64,000 bases of DNA from JANWXD01 sp037446115 (GTDB lineage Bacteria; Acidobacteriota; Terriglobia; Bryobacterales; Bryobacteraceae). Positions within the stretch are counted from its first letter, which is position 1. The number at the start of each line of letters is the position of its first letter. Shown here in pieces: positions 60,613-64,000 of the stretch. Below the pieces are notes generated by a model. That model was not told the origin of the DNA. It worked only from the letters and a program-made list of their open reading frames with translations, and ran no database searches. The translations under genes were made by a program, and so were the position numbers. Location of the stretch: contig JBBIJF010000016.1 of assembly GCA_037446115.1 (NCBI GenBank), forward strand, positions 40,575-104,574, read 5' to 3'.

Positions 60613-61152
60613 CTAGCCTGACCGCTGCTCCGGAAACTTTCCCTGCTTGACCGCCTGATCCAGTGCGACGGCCAGATTGCGGGCCACGCCGTTCAACGCC
60701 ACCGCCAGCCGCTGCGCCGACGAGTTCAGCAGCCACATCAGGCGCGCGATCAGCTCGGTCTTCGACGGCAGGTTCGCCAGCTCGCGGATCGCCGCCACGT
60801 CCACCACTCGGCCTTCCACCATTCCGGCTTTGAAGGTGAACGTCGGATTCTCCTTGGCGTAGGTCGTGAGGGCTTTGGCCAGAGCCACCGGATCCGTATG
60901 CGTCCAGGCCAGCGAAGTCATGCCCGTGAGTCCTTTCAACAGAGGCTCGGCGGGCGTACCCTGGGCGGCTTTTTCCGCCAGGTTGTTCTTGATCACGCGG
61001 TAACGACCGCCGACGGAGCGCACCACCTTCCGCAGCTCGAAATCCTGAGCCACCGTGAGGCGCTCGAAACCCGTGACGAACAGGTGCTCGGCGCGCTCCA
61101 GCTCTTGGCGCAAAGCCTCGACTTCTTTCCGTTTATCTTCCCGGCTTTTCAT
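60613..61152 (-). CDS. rplJ: 50S ribosomal protein L10
   Basis: Anchors the L7/L12 dimers to the ribosomal stalk. The 179-residue protein has the expected N-terminal 23S-binding domain (MKSREDKRKEVEALRQEL, VTGFERLTVAQDFELRKVVR, VIKNNLAEKAA) and a C-terminal helical spine (RLAVALNGVARNLAVALDQAVK) that binds L12 dimers. It lies 19 nt downstream of rplA and 37 nt before rplL. The gap upstream is too short for the long L10 leader used for autoregulation in many bacteria, so regulation must act elsewhere in the transcript. Confidence 0.97.
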   Translation of the reverse strand: MKSREDKRKEVEALRQELERAEHLFVTGFERLTVAQDFELRKVVRSVGGRYRVIKNNLAEKAAQGTPAEPLLKGLTGMTSLAWTHTDPVALAKALTTYAKENPTFTFKAGMVEGRVVDVAAIRELANLPSKTELIARLMWLLNSSAQRLAVALNGVARNLAVALDQAVKQGKFPEQRSG

Positions 61153-61171
61153 GCTGGTACCTGCTTTCGGG

Positions 61172-61879
61172 TTACTGCACGCGTGTGTTGAACGGCGTCA
61201 CGTCCAGCCGGATACCCGGACCCATCGTGGAGCACAAGGTCGCGCTCTTCACATACTTGCCCTTGGCAGCGGCCGGCTTGGCTCGCAACACAGCCTGGAT
61301 CAGCGCCTGTGCGTTCTCCACGAGCTTGTCCTGGGCAAAGCTGACCTTGCCCACCGGGGCATGGATCACTCCGGTCTTGTCCACCCGGAACTCGACCTTT
61401 CCGGCCTTGATCTCCTTGACGGCGCGCGCGACATCCATCGTCACCGTGCCGGTCTTCGGGTTCGGCATCAGCCCCCGCGGGCCGAGAATCTTGCCGAGCC
61501 TGCCGACGGCCCGCATCATGTCCGGCGTGGCAATGACGGCGTCAAAGTCCAGCCAGCCCTCCGACTGGATCTTGTTGACCATCTCCTCTCCGCCGACGTA
61601 ATCGGCGCCGGCCTGCTCGGCTTCGCGGATCTTCTCCCCGGAGGCAATGACGAGTACCCGCTTGGATTTGCCCAGTCCGTTGGGCAGCACGACCGTGCCC
61701 CGCACCATCTGGTCGGCGTGTTTGGGATCCACACCCAGACGCATATGCAGTTCTACGGTCTCGTCGAATTTGGCTGTTTTCAGCCGCTGCACCAACGGCA
61801 CGGCCTCCTCGAGCGCATAGGGCCGTTTTTCGACCTGCGCAGCCGCCTGCTGATACTTTTTCCCGGGTTTGTGCGCCAT
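61172..61879 (-). CDS. rplA: 50S ribosomal protein L1
   Basis: L1-stalk protein and translational repressor of its own operon in many bacteria. ATG 61879 (MAHKPGKKYQQAAAQVEKRP) gives 235 residues, the usual length; the upstream in-frame extension is not conserved. Signature elements: KFDETVELHMRLGVDPKHADQMVRGTV, LPNGLGKSKRVLVIA, LGKILGPRGLMPNPKTGTV and the C-terminal STMGPGIRLDV. It starts 120 nt after rplK; this gap contains a promoter-like sequence and a hairpin just before the start codon. Confidence 0.97.
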   Translation of the reverse strand: MAHKPGKKYQQAAAQVEKRPYALEEAVPLVQRLKTAKFDETVELHMRLGVDPKHADQMVRGTVVLPNGLGKSKRVLVIASGEKIREAEQAGADYVGGEEMVNKIQSEGWLDFDAVIATPDMMRAVGRLGKILGPRGLMPNPKTGTVTMDVARAVKEIKAGKVEFRVDKTGVIHAPVGKVSFAQDKLVENAQALIQAVLRAKPAAAKGKYVKSATLCSTMGPGIRLDVTPFNTRVQ

Positions 61880-61897
61880 AGTTTGCCTGGTCCAAAC

Positions 61898-61924
61898 GGC
61901 CAGGAGAAGACAAGACCCCTGGCC
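61898..61924 (-). promoter_or_regulatory. Hairpin in the rplK-rplA gap, possible regulatory leader
   Basis: GGCCAGG and CCTGGCC (61924-61918 and 61904-61898 on the minus strand) form a perfect 7-bp stem with a 13-nt loop, ending 19 nt before the rplA ATG. rplA lacks a strong SD. The position suits ribosomal-protein (L1) feedback, but similarity to a known L1 site was not demonstrated. Confidence 0.4.
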
Positions 61925-61960
61925 TCCCACTGTGAGAATCTGCTTGGGGCTAGATCCTCT

Positions 61961-61990
61961 ATCCTAGCAGAACACCTCGCCTGCTGTCCA
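61961..61990 (-). promoter_or_regulatory. Possible promoter upstream of rplA
   Basis: Minus strand: TGGACA (61990-61985, 5 of 6 to consensus), 18 bp, TAGGAT (61966-61961). It would give a separate rplAJL transcript with a leader of about 75 nt that includes the hairpin. Confidence 0.4.
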
Positions 61991-61999
61991 ACGGGGCCC

Positions 62000-62428
62000 T
62001 CAGACCACCTCCACCCCCATGCTCCGGGCTGTGCCTTTGACGCAGCGGATCGCGGCCTCCAGATCGAAGCAGTTCAGATCCTGCATCTTGATCCGGGCGA
62101 TCTCCTCGACCTGCTTTTCCGTGATCGTGCCTACCTTATTCTTATTAGGCTCGGAGGATCCCTTGGCGATGTTCACGGCCCGCTTGATGAGCACCGGCAC
62201 GGGAGGTGTTTTCGTAACGAACGTGAAGGAGCGGTCCGAATAAATCGTGATCACCACCGGGATGATGAGCCCTTCCTGGTCCTTGGAGGAGGTCTTGGCG
62301 TTGAACGCCTTGCAGAACTCCATGATATTGACCCCCTGGGGACCGAGAGCGGTGCCGACCGGAGGCGCCGGAGTGGCCTTCCCGGCCGGGATCTGTAACT
62401 TCACAACAGCTTGAACCTTCTTTGCCAT
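62000..62428 (-). CDS. rplK: 50S ribosomal protein L11
   Basis: Component of the GTPase-associated centre. The 142-residue sequence is canonical: KKVQAVVKLQIPAGKATPAPPVG at the N-terminus, ALGPQGVNIMEFCKAFN, the linker and the C-terminal rRNA-binding domain ending CVKGTARSMGVEVV. It lies 55 nt downstream of nusG, the usual order. Confidence 0.98.
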   Translation of the reverse strand: MAKKVQAVVKLQIPAGKATPAPPVGTALGPQGVNIMEFCKAFNAKTSSKDQEGLIIPVVITIYSDRSFTFVTKTPPVPVLIKRAVNIAKGSSEPNKNKVGTITEKQVEEIARIKMQDLNCFDLEAAIRCVKGTARSMGVEVV

Positions 62429-62483
62429 ACCACCTCAGGCCGCCGCGGGTCCGCAAGGACGACCGGGCGGAACCCTCCTTGAC

Positions 62484-63206
62484 TCAAATCTTTTCGACCT
62501 GCAGGAAATCCAGCTCGACCGGCGTCGCCCGTCCGAAGATCGTCACCAGCACGCGCAGTGTGTTGCGCTCGGCGTTGACCTCGTCCACTTTGCCCGTGAA
62601 GCTCGTGAAGGGGCCGTCAATGATGCGCACGGATTCGCCCTTCTCGAAGGTGAGCTTCGGTCGCGGCCGCTCCGCCGAGGAGACCTGCCGGTACAGAATC
62701 TGATTGACTTCGTCCGGGCTTAACGGCACCGGGTTGTTGCCGCCCCCTACGAAGCCCGTCACGCGGGGCGTGTTACGAACCAGGTGCCAAAGCTCGTCGC
62801 TCATCTCCATTTCCACGAGAACGTAGCCGGGGTAGAGGAGGCGCTTGCTGGTGACCTTTTTGCCGCCGCGCAGCTCGACCACCTCCTCGGTGGGGATGAG
62901 AATCTGCCCGATCTTATCCTGGTAGCCGAAGGCCTCGGCGCGCGAACGCAACGAATCGGCCACCTTTTGTTCAAAACCGGAGTAGGTGTGCAGGATGTAC
63001 CACTTCTTGTTCGAAGGGGCTGCGGCGAGCTCCGCCGGCACCGGCTCCGCGCCGGCCGGCGGGACCTCCTCATGCGGTGCTTCGGCCTCGGCGGGAGGCG
63101 CTTCGGCTGCGGAGGCCGCTGCGACCGGCAGCTCCGGCTCCGGGGGCGAGAGCTCCCCTTCCGGCGCAACCGCCGGTGGAATGTCTTGCTCGTTGGGTTC
63201 GCTCAT
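62484..63206 (-). CDS. nusG: Transcription termination/antitermination protein NusG, with long acidic N-terminal tail
   Basis: Universal RNA polymerase processivity factor linking transcription to translation or Rho. The NGN domain starts at KKWYILHTYSGFEQK (residue about 67) and continues to LYPGYVLVEMEM and RVTGFVGGGNNPVPL; the KOW domain is KGESVRIIDGPFTSFTGKV. Before it stand about 65 residues rich in Ala, Pro and Glu (for example ELSPPEPELPVAAASAAEAP) that are missing in E. coli NusG, where only a few residues precede the NGN domain. The tail is likely disordered and acidic. The start at 63206 is the only one with family-like context (MSEPNEQDIPP). It follows secE by 15 nt. Confidence 0.96.
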   Translation of the reverse strand: MSEPNEQDIPPAVAPEGELSPPEPELPVAAASAAEAPPAEAEAPHEEVPPAGAEPVPAELAAAPSNKKWYILHTYSGFEQKVADSLRSRAEAFGYQDKIGQILIPTEEVVELRGGKKVTSKRLLYPGYVLVEMEMSDELWHLVRNTPRVTGFVGGGNNPVPLSPDEVNQILYRQVSSAERPRPKLTFEKGESVRIIDGPFTSFTGKVDEVNAERNTLRVLVTIFGRATPVELDFLQVEKI

Positions 63207-63221
63207 GACCGCCAGTTCCTC

Positions 63222-63458
63222 TCAGCGCGTGAAGGCGTCAAAGACCTTCGTGATGGCGCGCCCGAGAACGTAATCTACGGCGAAAAAGTAGGCCGCGAAG
63301 GCGAACACCGCCACAATCACAACGGCCGTCGTCGCTCTGACCTGTTTCCAGGTCGGCCAGGTGACGCGCCGCATCTCCGCCTGCACCTCCGCCACGTAAT
63401 TTTTCACGCGGACGGGCCAGCTTGCGACTCGTTCGGCTACACTCTGTTTTTCGTTCAT
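63222..63458 (-). CDS. secE: Preprotein translocase subunit SecE
   Basis: Small essential clamp of the SecYEG channel. The 78-residue protein has the short cytoplasmic helix VKNYVAEVQAEMRRVTWPTWKQV, whose RVTWPTW motif is diagnostic, and one membrane helix (TTAVVIVAVFAFAAYFFAVDYVL). ATG 63458 (MNEKQSVAERV) is chosen; the frame upstream to 63482 has no family support. The gene sits between tRNA-Trp and nusG, the standard arrangement. Confidence 0.96.
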   Translation of the reverse strand: MNEKQSVAERVASWPVRVKNYVAEVQAEMRRVTWPTWKQVRATTAVVIVAVFAFAAYFFAVDYVLGRAITKVFDAFTR

Positions 63459-63495
63459 ACGCGGTCCGCAGCTTGCGGGCAAAGGGGGAAGCGTC

Positions 63496-63570
63496 TGGCA
63501 GGGGCGGAGGGATTCGAACCCCCACTCGCGGTTTTGGAGACCGCTGGTCTACCGTTCAACCTACGCCCCT
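63496..63570 (-). tRNA. tRNA-Trp (anticodon CCA), CCA tail encoded
   Basis: On the minus strand: acceptor AGGGGCG pairs with CGCCCCT, D-stem GGTT/GACC, anticodon stem GCGGT/ACCGC around loop CTCCAAA (anticodon CCA), T-arm GGGGG-TTCGAAT-CCCTC, discriminator G at 63499, followed by genomic CCA (63498-63496). It decodes UGG. Location between rpmG and secE is typical. Confidence 0.96.
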
Positions 63571-63622
63571 GCTGTCCTTGCCGGACGGGCGCGGACCCGG
63601 GCTTCCGTTCCTTGCCACCAGT

Positions 63623-63775
63623 TTACTTGATTTCGCGATGCATCTGGTGCTTGCGGCAGTGAGGACAATACTTGCGCAACTCGATGCGCTCCGTCACGGT
63701 CTTTCGGTTCTTGGTGGTCGTGTAATTCCGGCGCTTGCACTCAGTGCATTGCAACGTGATCATCTCCCGCGGCAT
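63623..63775 (-). CDS. rpmG: 50S ribosomal protein L33, zinc-binding form
   Basis: A 50-residue protein too small for most gene tracks: it begins MPREMITLQCTECKRRNYTT and ends QMHREIK. Two CxxC pairs (CTEC and CPHC) mark the zinc-containing (C+) form of L33. It lies 16 nt after tuf and 52 nt before the tRNA-Trp gene, the common tuf-rpmG-trnW-secE-nusG order. Confidence 0.95.
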   Translation of the reverse strand: MPREMITLQCTECKRRNYTTTKNRKTVTERIELRKYCPHCRKHQMHREIK

Positions 63776-63791
63776 GGTGCTCCTCCGTGCC

Positions 63792-64000
63792 CTACTCCAG
63801 AATCTCGGTCACCGTGCCGGCGCCCACCGTGCGGCCGCCTTCCCGGATGGCAAACCGCAGCCCCTTCTCCATGGCCACCGGGCTGATCAGCTCCACCGTC
63901 AGGTTCACGTTGTCTCCCGGCATCACCATCTCGGTGCCCTCCGGCAGCTTCACCGTCCCGGTGACGTCCGTCGTCCGAAAGTAAAACTGCGGCCGGTAGC
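63792..64000 (-). CDS. tuf: Elongation factor Tu, C-terminal part (cut by window edge)
   Basis: The last 68 codons of EF-Tu are present, reading from the window edge: YRPQFYFRTTDVTG, then LPEGTEMVMPGDNV, ISPVAMEKGLRFAIREGGRT and VGAGTVTEILE. This is domain 3 and the canonical C-terminus. EF-Tu delivers aminoacyl-tRNA to the ribosome as a GTPase. The N-terminal GTPase domain is outside the window. Confidence 0.97.
   Translation of the reverse strand, partial: YRPQFYFRTTDVTGTVKLPEGTEMVMPGDNVNLTVELISPVAMEKGLRFAIREGGRTVGAGTVTEILE

Overview
The window is GC-rich chromosomal DNA from what looks like an Acidobacteriota member, most likely of the Solibacteres/Bryobacterales type. The grounds are a high density of very large Oar-like TonB-dependent receptors with an N-terminal carboxypeptidase-regulatory-like domain, many exported (Tat or Sec) sugar-metabolism enzymes of the Gfo/Idh/MocA and enolase superfamilies, and an RpoB carrying a cysteine-rich insertion. 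This assignment is inferred from gene content; no 16S rRNA gene is present.

Layout. 1-13.7 kb is a mixed housekeeping and sugar region: the 3' end of a GT9 glycosyltransferase, a 2-hydroxyacid dehydrogenase, a GH29 alpha-L-fucosidase, ribA (reverse), a LytS-type histidine kinase, a methyltransferase, a Tat-exported oxidoreductase, then a tight four-gene ECF sigma operon (sigma, zinc-finger/HEAT anti-sigma, beta-solenoid envelope protein, double-PDZ protein), a lone nuoB and malQ. 13.7-46.2 kb is dominated by six outer-membrane TonB-dependent receptors embedded in polysaccharide- or sugar-acid-related genes: a sulfatase-superfamily lipoprotein, a ROK regulator, an exported enzyme-like protein of unknown family, a mandelate-racemase-family protein, a DUF6807 protein, a Gfo/Idh/MocA protein and an amidohydrolase. 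ruvA and rsmE interrupt this block. 46.2-51.1 kb carries a divergent sugar-acid dehydratase/epimerase pair and an exported metallopeptidase-TPR/DUF6282 pair. 51.1-64 kb is the classical translation/transcription cluster, all on the minus strand: tuf, rpmG, tRNA-Trp, secE, nusG, rplK, rplA, rplJ, rplL, rpoB, rpoC.

How parts fit together. The region 20-30.6 kb reads as a small substrate-utilisation locus: two tandemly duplicated receptors, a sulfatase-like lipoprotein, a ROK regulator and an exported enzyme-like protein. A near-identical palindrome, half-site TTCCTTGCGT, occurs just twice, once over the predicted transcription start of the ROK gene and once upstream of the other receptor; it is the best candidate for the ROK operator and for a local regulon. 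Several receptor genes, the ROK gene and rpoBC have readable sigma70-type promoters (TTGnnn, exactly 17 bp, TAnnnT).

No CRISPR array, phage, transposase or rRNA operon was seen. The most notable points are the ROK operator pair, the RpoB zinc-ribbon-like insertion, the independent rpoBC promoter with a leader of about 320 nt, the extended NusG N-terminus, a sulfatase-family protein that has lost a metal ligand, and a receptor whose predicted transcription start coincides with its ATG.
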